This document shows positions 52,545 through 60,852 of a stretch of 64,000 nt of DNA, in pieces. The notes beneath the pieces are model-generated. The model did not search any database. It was not told the origin of the DNA and worked only from the letters and a program-made list of their open reading frames with translations. Source of the DNA: Bacteroidales bacterium (GTDB taxonomy: Bacteria > Bacteroidota > Bacteroidia > Bacteroidales > FEN-979). The position numbers were made by a program, and so were the translations under genes. How positions within the stretch are numbered: position 1 is the stretch's first letter; each line of letters starts with the position of its first letter. Location: NCBI GenBank assembly GCA_023231005.1, contig JALNWG010000014.1, forward strand, positions 1 through 64,000. The letters are read 5' to 3'.

Positions 52545-53720
52545 ATGATTTCCGATGATCTCTTTACCCGTTTTTATGCAATTTATGGCAAACCGGAAAA
52601 CCAACCACGACTTTTTTTTGCTCCAGGCAGGGTCAACCTGATTGGTGAACATACTGATTACAATGGAGGATATGTTTTGCCTTGTGCCTTACAATATGGA
52701 ACCTATCTCCTGATCCGACAATCATCAGAAGAAATGATAAAACTCGCCTCTGCTAATTTTGAATTCAGGGCAGACATCAGACTTGCTGATATTTCACGAA
52801 AAATTGATTCTCAATGGGTAAATTATCCATTGGGAATTTTTGATCAGTTCCGTCAGATGAATCTTAATCTTCCTGGTTTTGAGATCTTTTATTCTGGAGA
52901 TATTCCTAATAGCGCCGGTCTTTCTTCTTCTGCTTCCATTGAAATGGTCACTGCTTATGCACTTTCTGTTATGATAAATGCGATTCAATTGTCAATGTGG
53001 GATTTGATAAAACTGTCGCAACGTTCCGAAAACCAATTTGTTGGTGTTCAATGCGGAATTATGGATCAATTTGCTGTCGGGATGGGTGCAAAAGATCATG
53101 CTTTGTTTTTAAATTGTCAAACCCTCGACTATAACCGGGTTCCCATGATTTTGAATGGTTTTAAATTCATTATTGCAAATACCAACAAACCCCGTGATTT
53201 GACCGATTCAAAATATAATGAGCGGGTAGCGGAGTGTCAGTTAGCAGTTTCCTGTTTATCCCAAATTATTTCTATCTCAAAGCTTGGGGAGATCAGTTAT
53301 GTTCAGTTTTATAAAATGCAAGATGAAATCTCAGATCCATTGATTCGGAAGCGGGCTCGCCATGTGATATCTGAAAATCAACGGGTACTGAATTCAATGG
53401 CCTGTTTGAATCGTGGAGATATAAGTCAGTTCGGCGCTTTAATGAATGCCTCCCATGAATCATTACGTGATAATTATGAAGTTACAGGCTTTGAACTGGA
53501 TACACTGGTCGAAGAAGCTCAGAAAATCAATGGTGTGATCGGTGCTCGTATGACTGGCGCTGGTTTTGGTGGTTGTACCGTAAACCTGGTTCGTGAAAGT
53601 GCAATTGAAGATTTTAAAAGTCATGTTGGTGCCGGATATCACGCAAAAACCGGTTTGAAAGCAGATTTTTATTTAGCCGAAATCTCCGACGGCGTAAAAG
53701 AAATTACTAACCATTCCTAA
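52545..53720 (+). CDS. galK: Galactokinase
   Basis: A 391-residue GHMP kinase of galactokinase length. The signature GRVNLIGEHTDYNGG, the phosphate loop NSAGLSSSASIE and the C-terminal MTGAGFGGCTVN are all present, and Asp in IMDQFAVG is the catalytic base. It converts galactose to galactose-1-phosphate in the cytoplasm. I start at the ATG at 52545; a longer frame from 52302 lies antisense within the GH2 gene and is not used. It faces away from the GH2 gene across an 81-base gap and precedes PPK2 by 19 bases. Confidence 0.93.
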   Translation: MISDDLFTRFYAIYGKPENQPRLFFAPGRVNLIGEHTDYNGGYVLPCALQYGTYLLIRQSSEEMIKLASANFEFRADIRLADISRKIDSQWVNYPLGIFDQFRQMNLNLPGFEIFYSGDIPNSAGLSSSASIEMVTAYALSVMINAIQLSMWDLIKLSQRSENQFVGVQCGIMDQFAVGMGAKDHALFLNCQTLDYNRVPMILNGFKFIIANTNKPRDLTDSKYNERVAECQLAVSCLSQIISISKLGEISYVQFYKMQDEISDPLIRKRARHVISENQRVLNSMACLNRGDISQFGALMNASHESLRDNYEVTGFELDTLVEEAQKINGVIGARMTGAGFGGCTVNLVRESAIEDFKSHVGAGYHAKTGLKADFYLAEISDGVKEITNHS

Positions 53721-53739
53721 TCCACTAACTTAATTTCTT

Positions 53740-54588
53740 ATGAGCCACAAAAAAGAAAAAGAAAAAGAAAAAGATCCGGTCAGGGTAAAGGATCCGGAAG
53801 ATGAGGGTAAAGATAAATTACCTCGTACTTTTTATGAAGAGGAGCTGGCGAAGTTACAGATCGAGCTCGTCCGGCTACAGGAGTGGATTAAATATAAAGG
53901 ACTCCGGGTAGTGGTCTTGTTTGAAGGTCGTGATGCTGCTGGAAAAGGGGGTGCAATCAAACGAATTACCGAATCATTAAACCCCCGGGTTTGCAATGTC
54001 GTAGCTCTTGGTGTACCAACCGAAAAAGAGAAAACCCAGTGGTATTTTCAGCGTTATGTACCGCATCTTCCTGCCGCTGGCCAAATGGTGATTTTTGACC
54101 GGAGCTGGTATAATCGCGCAGGCGTTGAGCGGGTTATGGGCTTTTGCAACGAAGAAGATTATTGGGACTTTTTAAGGTCCTGTCCAAACTTTGAGAACAT
54201 GCTTATCCGCTCCGGAATCATTTTAATCAAGTATTGGTTTTCTGTCAGTGATAAAGAACAGGAAAAACGTTTCCTTCAAAGGATTGAGGATCCCACACGG
54301 CGATGGAAAATCAGCCCGATGGATGTGAAGTCACGTACAAAATGGGTAGAATATTCCAAGGCGAAAGACGATATGTTCTCGTATACCGACACCAAACAAT
54401 CCCCATGGTACGTAGTGGAAGCCGATGATAAACGAAGAGCCCGGCTGAATTGTATCAGCCACCTGCTAAGCATTATTCCGTATGATGATGTCCCTCGTGA
54501 AACAATTGTCTTACCTCCCCTCGAAAAGGATAAAGCATACGTACGCCCTCCCATGGGTGAACAAACATTTGTCCCCAACAAATATTAG
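53740..54588 (+). CDS. ppk2: Polyphosphate kinase 2 family protein
   Basis: A 282-residue PPK2: Walker A FEGRDAAGKGG, Walker B-like FDRSWYNRAGVE with the lid arginines, and FLQRIEDPTRRWK. The family transfers phosphate between polyphosphate and nucleotides, often to make GTP or ATP. The N-terminus (about 30 residues) is a lysine/glutamate-rich charged tail. It follows galK by 19 bases and is convergent with the aldose epimerase gene. It has no evident link to galactose use beyond position. Confidence 0.92.
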   Translation: MSHKKEKEKEKDPVRVKDPEDEGKDKLPRTFYEEELAKLQIELVRLQEWIKYKGLRVVVLFEGRDAAGKGGAIKRITESLNPRVCNVVALGVPTEKEKTQWYFQRYVPHLPAAGQMVIFDRSWYNRAGVERVMGFCNEEDYWDFLRSCPNFENMLIRSGIILIKYWFSVSDKEQEKRFLQRIEDPTRRWKISPMDVKSRTKWVEYSKAKDDMFSYTDTKQSPWYVVEADDKRRARLNCISHLLSIIPYDDVPRETIVLPPLEKDKAYVRPPMGEQTFVPNKY

Positions 54589-54604
54589 CTGGATCAGAAA
54601 AAAA

Positions 54605-55762
54605 TTATTTGATCACTGAAAACCTGTAAACGGTTTGTTCCGAAAATTTTTCACCTGGATTTAAAATGGTATTTGGAAACTCATGATGATTTGGAGAGTC
54701 AGGATAATGCTGCGTTTCCAAGCAAAATCCGAAATGCTTTTCATATAGCTTTCCCTCTTTCCCCCGGAGGGTTCCATCCAGAAAATTACCTGTATAAAAT
54801 TGAACTCCAGGCTGGGTCGTGAGCAATTCTAATTGCCGTCCCGTTTCCGGATCATAAACTTGAGCGGCCATCTCTAAATTTCTGCCTTTTTTTGTCAGGA
54901 TATAATTGTGATCATATCCGCCACTTACCTGTTCTATTCTCGAACCAATTGGTTCTGAGGCATTAAAATCCATACAAGTATGGGTAACAGGAAGTATTTT
55001 TCCTGTCGGAATTAATTCCCCATCAACCGGAGTATACTGGTCAGCATATAAAGTAAGTATGTGATTTAAAACATCCCGGTTTGCTCCATTCAAATTAAAA
55101 TAGGAATGATTACAAAGATTGACTGGTGTAGGTTTATCAGAGGTTGCTTCAAAGAGCGCAGAGAATTCGTTATTATTGTTCAGAGTGTAAGTCACTTTCA
55201 CATTTAAATTTCCAGGGTAACCTTCTTCACCATCGCGACTGAGATATGTTAGAACAAGACCAACCATTGTAGAATCACCAATCTCCTTTGCCTGCCAAAT
55301 CATCTTGTCAAATCCTTTAATTCCGCCATGCAAACTGTTCTTTCCATCGTTAACAGCCAATTGATAATGCTTTCTATCCAGTGTAAATTGTCCACGGGCG
55401 ATTCGGTTGGCATAACGTCCAACAATTGCTCCAAAATAGGGGCATCCGTCAAGATATTGCTGCAAACTGTCGAATCCCAGAACGATATCTCCAGCTTTCC
55501 CATTTCTATCAGGAACAATGATAGACGTAATTATTGCCCCATAATTGGTTATCTTAACGATAATTCCATTACTATTGTGCAACGTGAACAAGGAAATTTC
55601 TTTATTATTTACAGTCCCAAAATGTGTTTTCATGATCGATATGTTTAATGAATCCTCCTTTTCATGATCTGATCCGGTAAGCTGAAATTTCACTGTATTA
55701 TTGCACGAATCCATCATTTCCAAAAAGATCAGGGAAATAAAAACAAGAAAAAATTGTTTCAT
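54605..55762 (-). CDS. galM: Aldose 1-epimerase (mutarotase), exported
   Basis: A 385-residue galactose mutarotase-like enzyme: SLHGGIKGFDK carries one catalytic histidine, NLCNHSYFNLNG the other, and CLETQHYPDSPN the glutamate. It interconverts alpha and beta anomers of galactose or glucose. Starting at the ATG at 55762 the N-terminus MKQFFLVFISLIFLEMMDSC is a lipoprotein-type signal with Cys at 20, so it acts outside the cytoplasm. An in-frame ATG at 55783 would fall between the promoter and this start and is less likely. Confidence 0.88.
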   Translation of the reverse strand: MKQFFLVFISLIFLEMMDSCNNTVKFQLTGSDHEKEDSLNISIMKTHFGTVNNKEISLFTLHNSNGIIVKITNYGAIITSIIVPDRNGKAGDIVLGFDSLQQYLDGCPYFGAIVGRYANRIARGQFTLDRKHYQLAVNDGKNSLHGGIKGFDKMIWQAKEIGDSTMVGLVLTYLSRDGEEGYPGNLNVKVTYTLNNNNEFSALFEATSDKPTPVNLCNHSYFNLNGANRDVLNHILTLYADQYTPVDGELIPTGKILPVTHTCMDFNASEPIGSRIEQVSGGYDHNYILTKKGRNLEMAAQVYDPETGRQLELLTTQPGVQFYTGNFLDGTLRGKEGKLYEKHFGFCLETQHYPDSPNHHEFPNTILNPGEKFSEQTVYRFSVIK

Positions 55763-55785
55763 GACCAGAAGATTATAAATCATTA

Positions 55786-55793
55786 CAAACCTA
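55786..55793 (-). promoter_or_regulatory. Candidate -7 element for galM
   Basis: Minus-strand TAGGTTTG matches TAnnTTTG and gives a leader of about 18 bases to the ATG at 55762, supporting that start. Confidence 0.45.
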
Positions 55794-55846
55794 CTCAAAA
55801 TTGAAGAAACAAAATACATTATTGGTACTTTTACGGATGAAAAGTA

Positions 55847-55972
55847 ATGTCATCCTTTGAGAACAAATCACTAGTGATCGTTACTCTGGCCAATGTCCCC
55901 TGGTTTCTTTTCCCGATTTTTCTTGTTTGGAAGATCTGGAAAAACGAATATCCTTTTTTTCGTGAATCTTAA
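55847..55972 (+). CDS. Candidate 41-residue membrane protein (not otherwise listed)
   Basis: A short open frame running from ATG at 55847 to TAA at 55972. It would encode 41 residues with a single hydrophobic segment (about LVIVTLANVPWFLFPIFLV, residues 9-27), then a basic KIWKN stretch and an aromatic tail. It fills the gap between galM and the M23 gene on the opposite strand and overlaps the M23 stop by 4 bases. The composition (aromatic and hydrophobic, no stop until the natural end) looks like a small membrane protein, but the length is too short to be sure, and no promoter was seen. Confidence 0.4.
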   Translation: MSSFENKSLVIVTLANVPWFLFPIFLVWKIWKNEYPFFRES

Positions 55973-57204
55973 TGGATTGAATCAAGTTTTAATTTCAGGC
56001 CTGTTGTCAATTTCTGAAATTGAACCATGCTGGATTGAGCTACCGGAGTAGCTGGTGGTGAGACCAGTTTCAGCGGATCGGTGGGCTTTCCGTTTTGATA
56101 GACCCGAAAATCGAGATGAGCTCCTGTGGACAATCCACTACTACCGACAAAACCAATGATTTCACCTTGCTTGACCTGATTTCCAGGTTTGATGCCGGGA
56201 GCATAACCGGAAAGGTGAGCATAAGAAGTTGCAAATGAAGAATTATGACGGATCCCGATGTATCGTCCAAAGCCGCCATGCCACCCAACTTCCGTTACTC
56301 TGCCATCGCCAAGCGCAACTACCGGAGTGCCCCGGGGGGCAGAATAGTCTACTCCAAAATGAGGACGAAATATACGTAATATCGGGTGCATCCGGGCCTT
56401 TGAGAAACGTGAGGAAATCCTTGAAAACTTTAAAGGAGCTTTCAGAAATGTACGCTGTAGACTCTGCCCGTTTTCATCAAAATAACTACCGTTAACTCCC
56501 TGGTCAAAATAAAAAGCGTAATAATCTTTCCCACCACTCGTAAAAACAGAACCTAAAATCTTATCGATCCCGATCATCACTTTATCAACAAACAACTCTT
56601 CATAGATGACCTTGAAATGATCCCCCTTCTGTAACCCATAAAAATCAACATTCCAGGCATAAACATCCGAAAGCGCTAACCCCAGATTAATATCCAGACG
56701 ATTTTCGATAAAACAATTCCAAAGCGAACTGGTAATTGTCCCCTGAGCCGATTTTATCAACCGGTTCACTCTTTTCTTGTCTTTGTAAACATTGAGTGAA
56801 TCACGGAAATCATAAACCACAAAATCAATTTGGTTGATTTCATATACAAAATATAGGGTTTTATGCGCAGTATCCCTTGTGGTTATAAAAGCATACCGGT
56901 TACCGGTGTGCAGCTTCCTAACGTCAAAGATTTCCCGCGTCTCCTTCGCAATTTTATCGATAATCTGGCCCGATACTACTGGTGACAATATGTCAGAAAG
57001 ATTCTCATTGTTCGCCACCGTTCCATAAGAAACTTGAAGGCTGTCGAGTTTTATTTTATAAACCATTCCGGAAGAAATTGGTTTTGATCTTATCGGAGGA
57101 TTCTTTTTCAGGAGATCGGGAATCCAGAAGGCGATAAGTATTACGATAGTCATTACAACGATTAATGAAATAATGGAATATATTCTGAATGTCGGTTTGA
57201 GCAT
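55969..57204 (-). CDS. M23-family peptidoglycan peptidase with altered metal motif
   Basis: A 411-residue protein with one N-terminal membrane helix (about 10-30), a middle domain of about 220 residues, and a C-terminal LytM-type domain (275-385). The first metal motif HFGVDYSA (HxxxD) is normal. The second, normally HxH, reads GAHLDFRVY, so the second histidine, a zinc ligand in active LytM enzymes, is Asp. It may still bind metal through Asp, or it may be an inactive regulator of cell-wall hydrolases. The family contributes to septum or envelope growth. The gene is monocistronic and opposite to the SSS transporter gene. Confidence 0.85.
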   Translation of the reverse strand: MLKPTFRIYSIISLIVVMTIVILIAFWIPDLLKKNPPIRSKPISSGMVYKIKLDSLQVSYGTVANNENLSDILSPVVSGQIIDKIAKETREIFDVRKLHTGNRYAFITTRDTAHKTLYFVYEINQIDFVVYDFRDSLNVYKDKKRVNRLIKSAQGTITSSLWNCFIENRLDINLGLALSDVYAWNVDFYGLQKGDHFKVIYEELFVDKVMIGIDKILGSVFTSGGKDYYAFYFDQGVNGSYFDENGQSLQRTFLKAPLKFSRISSRFSKARMHPILRIFRPHFGVDYSAPRGTPVVALGDGRVTEVGWHGGFGRYIGIRHNSSFATSYAHLSGYAPGIKPGNQVKQGEIIGFVGSSGLSTGAHLDFRVYQNGKPTDPLKLVSPPATPVAQSSMVQFQKLTTGLKLKLDSIH

Positions 57205-57421
57205 GAGTGAAAGATATGTTAATTGAAGATGAGATTGATTTTAACGATTTTCGGACAGTTATCTAATCTAAAAAAACAATATTGAGAATTGGTATGAGGT
57301 TTCCTGACTTCACAACGATTTTGTTCCTTTATGTTTTTTTTACGACTACAAAGATACCGTTTCATGGAAATATAAATTTATATTTGTTAGGTGAATTCGT
57401 TTCTTAAACCCACATTAACTC
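57205..57421. other. Divergent intergenic region between M23 and symporter genes
   Basis: A 217-base A/T-rich gap. It contains the promoter candidate at 57379-57386 for the symporter. No other frame, repeat or hairpin stands out, and I see no clear promoter for the M23 gene. Confidence 0.6.
57379..57386 (+). promoter_or_regulatory. Promoter candidate for the sugar symporter
   Basis: TATATTTG fits TAnnTTTG. A start near 57392 would leave a leader of about 30 bases before the ATG at 57422. Confidence 0.5.
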
Positions 57422-59152
57422 ATGAATGATACATTTACATTAAGCTGGATTGATTATTCCATCATGATCGTGTATTTCGTTTTTGTCCTTGGTATTGGGT
57501 GGGCATTAAAACGTTACATGAAAACGGCCAATGCCTTTCTGGAAGCTGGTCGCGCCATGCCAGCCTGGGTGGCGGGATTGGCTTTTATCTCTACCAATCT
57601 AGGTGCCCTTGAAGTGATGGGAATGACTGGTTCAGGTGCAAAATACGGCATGTTGACCACCCATTTTTACTGGGTAGGGGCTATTCCAGCCATGGTATTT
57701 CTGGCTTTGTTTATGATGCCTTTTTATTACGGATCCAAGGCACGGTCAGTACCAGAATATCTAAAATTACGCTTTGATGAAAAAACCCGGGGTTTGAATG
57801 CCATTCTTTTTGCCGTGATGACCATTCTTGCTTCTGGTATCTCCATGTATGCGCTTGCCATTCTGATGGAAAGGGTGTTGGGATGGAATTTTCATCTGAG
57901 CCTGGTCCTTTCGGCAGCCATTGTCCTTGGATATACATATCTTGGAGGCTTGTCATCTGCCATTTATAACGAAGTTCTGCAATTCTTCATTATCGTGATC
58001 GGATTGTTGCCCATCGTTTTTCTTAGTCTGCAGGATTTAGGGGGCTGGTCAGGAATGAAAGAACAATTGGCCCCCATCGTTTCTGCTAAGGGATTTGCTC
58101 CGGATACCTGGACTACCACCTGGAAATATACCGGTTCAGCTACCGCCAATCCTATGGGTGTTGAATGGTATGGCATCTTTTTCGGATTGGGATTTGTTCT
58201 TTCTTTCGGATATTGGTGTACCAACTTCCTGATCGTACAACGTGCCATGTCGGCCAAATCACCGACCGCTGCCCGAAACACCCCTTTGATTGGTGCCATC
58301 CCAAAGATGTTTATCCCTTTTTTAATTGTTGTCCCCGGTATTGCAGCCCTGGTACTGTTGAACAAACCAGGATCCGGATTTATTTTGCCTGAAATATCAC
58401 CGGGTCATTATAATTATGACTATACCATTATTGCCTTACTGAAACAATACCTTCCTGCAGGTGTTCTCGGTCTCGGAATTACGGCACTTTTGGCTTCTTT
58501 CATGTCGGGTATGGCGGGTAACGTTTCGGCCTTCAACACTGTATGGACTTACGACATCTATCAAAGCTATATCCGTCCAACAACCGGAAATAAGGAGTCC
58601 GATGAAAAGCACTATCTCACCGTCGGACGGTTGGCAACAATTTTCGGAGTGGTTGTCAGCATTGCCGCCGCGTATTTAGCCAGTTTATTCGGGAATATCA
58701 TGGACTTTCTCCAGACTATTTTCTCCATGATCAATGCCCCTTTATTCGCTGTGATCATTTTGGGGATGTTTTGGAAACGGACAACAGGTCATGCAGCCTT
58801 TACCGGCTTGCTATCAGGATTCCTTGTTGCCTTGCTGCACCATGGGGTCACTTCTCCTTTGGGTGCCACTACTTTAGTTAAAGGAGGATGGATTTGTCAC
58901 CTATACACCTATCCTGTTGAAATGGCTCAGAATTTCTGGACTGCAATCTTTGCATGGTGTACCGCCACCATTGTAACCATAGTCATTTCGTTGGTTACAA
59001 AACAACTGAAATCCGACGATGACCTTAAAGGGCTGGTTTATTCACTTACTCCGAAATTCAAGGAAGAGAATGTTCCCTGGTATTCCAGATCAACTACCCT
59101 GGCTATCATTGTACTCACCATTGCTACCATCTTAACCATATTATTCTGGTAA
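57422..59152 (+). CDS. Sodium:solute symporter (SSS family, SGLT-like)
   Basis: A 576-residue transporter with about 14 membrane helices. The N-terminal half (IGWALKRYMKTANAFLEAGRAMPAW, FISTNLGALEVMGMTGSGAKYGM) is typical of bacterial sugar symporters related to Vibrio SGLT, and GLGITALLASFMSGMAGNVSAFNTVWTYDIY is the sodium-site helix. It probably imports galactose or glucose; neighbouring galK and galM support galactose. It starts a plus-strand run with a 70-residue membrane protein and Ogt. Confidence 0.88.
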   Translation: MNDTFTLSWIDYSIMIVYFVFVLGIGWALKRYMKTANAFLEAGRAMPAWVAGLAFISTNLGALEVMGMTGSGAKYGMLTTHFYWVGAIPAMVFLALFMMPFYYGSKARSVPEYLKLRFDEKTRGLNAILFAVMTILASGISMYALAILMERVLGWNFHLSLVLSAAIVLGYTYLGGLSSAIYNEVLQFFIIVIGLLPIVFLSLQDLGGWSGMKEQLAPIVSAKGFAPDTWTTTWKYTGSATANPMGVEWYGIFFGLGFVLSFGYWCTNFLIVQRAMSAKSPTAARNTPLIGAIPKMFIPFLIVVPGIAALVLLNKPGSGFILPEISPGHYNYDYTIIALLKQYLPAGVLGLGITALLASFMSGMAGNVSAFNTVWTYDIYQSYIRPTTGNKESDEKHYLTVGRLATIFGVVVSIAAAYLASLFGNIMDFLQTIFSMINAPLFAVIILGMFWKRTTGHAAFTGLLSGFLVALLHHGVTSPLGATTLVKGGWICHLYTYPVEMAQNFWTAIFAWCTATIVTIVISLVTKQLKSDDDLKGLVYSLTPKFKEENVPWYSRSTTLAIIVLTIATILTILFW

Positions 59153-59218
59153 AACACATCAATATGTTGCTACGTCACACTGTTACCACAACATCTTTTT
59201 TACAAAAAATCAAACGAA

Positions 59219-59431
59219 ATGGGCATTGACATAAAATTTCCAATCGGACTAATGTTCAGTATTTTTGGGATACTGCTTACCTTTTACGGTTTGTTCACAT
59301 ATAACGATACGGCATTTTACAGCCGATCCCTTGGAATCAATGTAAATCTCTGGTCGGGACTCGGAATGACCGTCTTTGGGTTCTTTATGCTTTTCTTAGC
59401 GTTCCGGACATATAAATCCAAAAAATCATGA
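59219..59431 (+). CDS. Small membrane protein, 70 residues, unknown
   Basis: Two hydrophobic segments (about residues 8-27 and 43-63) separated by a polar loop, and a basic C-terminus. It lies 66 bases after the symporter gene and one base before the Ogt gene, so it is probably part of the same transcript. It may assist the symporter, but I know of no assigned function. The length and the clean codon use favour a real gene. Confidence 0.7.
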   Translation: MGIDIKFPIGLMFSIFGILLTFYGLFTYNDTAFYSRSLGINVNLWSGLGMTVFGFFMLFLAFRTYKSKKS

Positions 59432-59432
59432 T

Positions 59433-59924
59433 ATGAACCATATTCAGCGGGCTTTTTTGAAGACCCCCATCGGATTCCTGGAGATTACAGGTTCTGAACA
59501 GGGTATACAAAGTCTCAATTTCCTCAACTTCCGGGTTCGCATTCATCGGGTACCTTCTAATCTTAAATCCTGCATTGAACAATTAGAAGAATATTTTGAG
59601 GGATCCCGGCAGGCTTTTTCAATGACTCTGGATCTTGAAGGATCACCTTTTCGGCTCAAAGTCTGGCAGGAATTGTTGAAAATACCTTATGGGACAACTA
59701 TTTCCTATCTGGAATTAGCCCGTCGCATCGGGAATATCAAAGCATTACGTGCTGTAGGAGGTGCCAATAGGAACAATCCCGTATCTATCCTTATTCCTTG
59801 CCACCGGGTTGTTGGTTTTAATGGAAAACTTGTTGGATATGCCGGAGGTCTCTGGCGAAAAAAATGGTTGCTTGAACATGAACATGCTTTTGCCCAGCGT
59901 GACCTTTTTTATGAACGGGTTTAA
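59433..59924 (+). CDS. ogt: Methylated-DNA-[protein]-cysteine S-methyltransferase
   Basis: A 163-residue Ogt/MGMT-type repair protein. The active-site motif PCHRV is in ILIPCHRVVG, with the helix-turn-helix region (TISYLELARRIGN, RAVGGANRNNP) just before it. It removes alkyl groups from O6-methylguanine by transfer to its own cysteine and works only once. It starts one base after the small membrane protein gene, a tight coupling without a clear functional link, and is convergent with the CAP-SPOR gene. Confidence 0.94.
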   Translation: MNHIQRAFLKTPIGFLEITGSEQGIQSLNFLNFRVRIHRVPSNLKSCIEQLEEYFEGSRQAFSMTLDLEGSPFRLKVWQELLKIPYGTTISYLELARRIGNIKALRAVGGANRNNPVSILIPCHRVVGFNGKLVGYAGGLWRKKWLLEHEHAFAQRDLFYERV

Positions 59925-59937
59925 TGAAACAGCCTTT

Positions 59938-60843
59938 CTAATTCTTCAGGATCCATGCATCTTTGTACTTCTTCTTTACCTCTTTCAGCTTGTGCTGAGC
60001 CTCAGTTTTATCCTGAAAGGTAAAAACCGACACCCTGCATTTTTCATCTTTTTCAATGATTTTTGCCTGTGAGTACCCTTCTATTATAAGTTTGGCAACG
60101 AGTTGGTCTGCGATCTTTTTCGTAAGGTTTGTCCTGACTATAATCTCGTAGTTGATTGGCAATTTGGGGATGGAATCATTGATTTTTAGGTCTTTTTTTT
60201 CTGCCGGATCCAGAACCGGAACCAGGTTAGCCACACCACAAACTACGGGTTTCCCTTCTGCATCAGAAACCTCACCAAACCAAGCACAAGCATAATTTTC
60301 ATACAAGGATATCCCGATGGCATTCCATTTTTTTCCCAACCATTTTCCACTATTGGTTAAAAAGCTATTAAAATAGGGTTCCGTTTTCCATACCTTCAGC
60401 ACCGTGTCTATTTCAACCGGGTTGTTCTCCCAATATACAATCTCATAACCTTTTCCCGGATAAGTAGTCAATTCTCTTGGTTTATCCCATACCGAACTCT
60501 TTTTACTTTCATCCCCGGGATAACAAAAAGGTTTCCAAGAACCCTTATCGGACCATGAATGAGAATTACACTCCCCCTGGTCGGGATGATGAAAAAAAAG
60601 ATCTTTCATGTGAAGGGAAGCTACATAACATAACGATTTCGAAAGAGGAAGAGGAGCAAGGTTTTGCTTTTTCCGGTAAAGATTCACAAGCTCGTATAAT
60701 TTTTGTTCTGCTGCACTGATACAAAACTCCTGAGGAACCGACTTCCCTTGTTTTATCAATCCCTGTGCGCCTAATGAAGTCAGGGTAATGCCTGACATTT
60801 TTAAAACACAAAGAAAAAGAAAAGCGATACCGATGTTTTTCAT
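59938..60843 (-). CDS. Exported CAP-domain protein with C-terminal SPOR domain
   Basis: A 301-residue protein: signal peptide (about residues 4-26), then a CAP/SCP-like domain (residues 42-200) with ELVNLYRKKQNLAPLP and CNSHSW, and a final module of about 75 residues with YEIIVRTNLTKKIADQLVAKL, the pattern of a SPOR peptidoglycan-binding domain. CAP domains are found in secreted proteins with various roles; SPOR domains bind denuded peptidoglycan. The combination suggests an envelope location near the septum. It follows the GH172-like gene by nine bases. Confidence 0.75.
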   Translation of the reverse strand: MKNIGIAFLFLCVLKMSGITLTSLGAQGLIKQGKSVPQEFCISAAEQKLYELVNLYRKKQNLAPLPLSKSLCYVASLHMKDLFFHHPDQGECNSHSWSDKGSWKPFCYPGDESKKSSVWDKPRELTTYPGKGYEIVYWENNPVEIDTVLKVWKTEPYFNSFLTNSGKWLGKKWNAIGISLYENYACAWFGEVSDAEGKPVVCGVANLVPVLDPAEKKDLKINDSIPKLPINYEIIVRTNLTKKIADQLVAKLIIEGYSQAKIIEKDEKCRVSVFTFQDKTEAQHKLKEVKKKYKDAWILKN

Positions 60844-60852
60844 ATTACTGAA

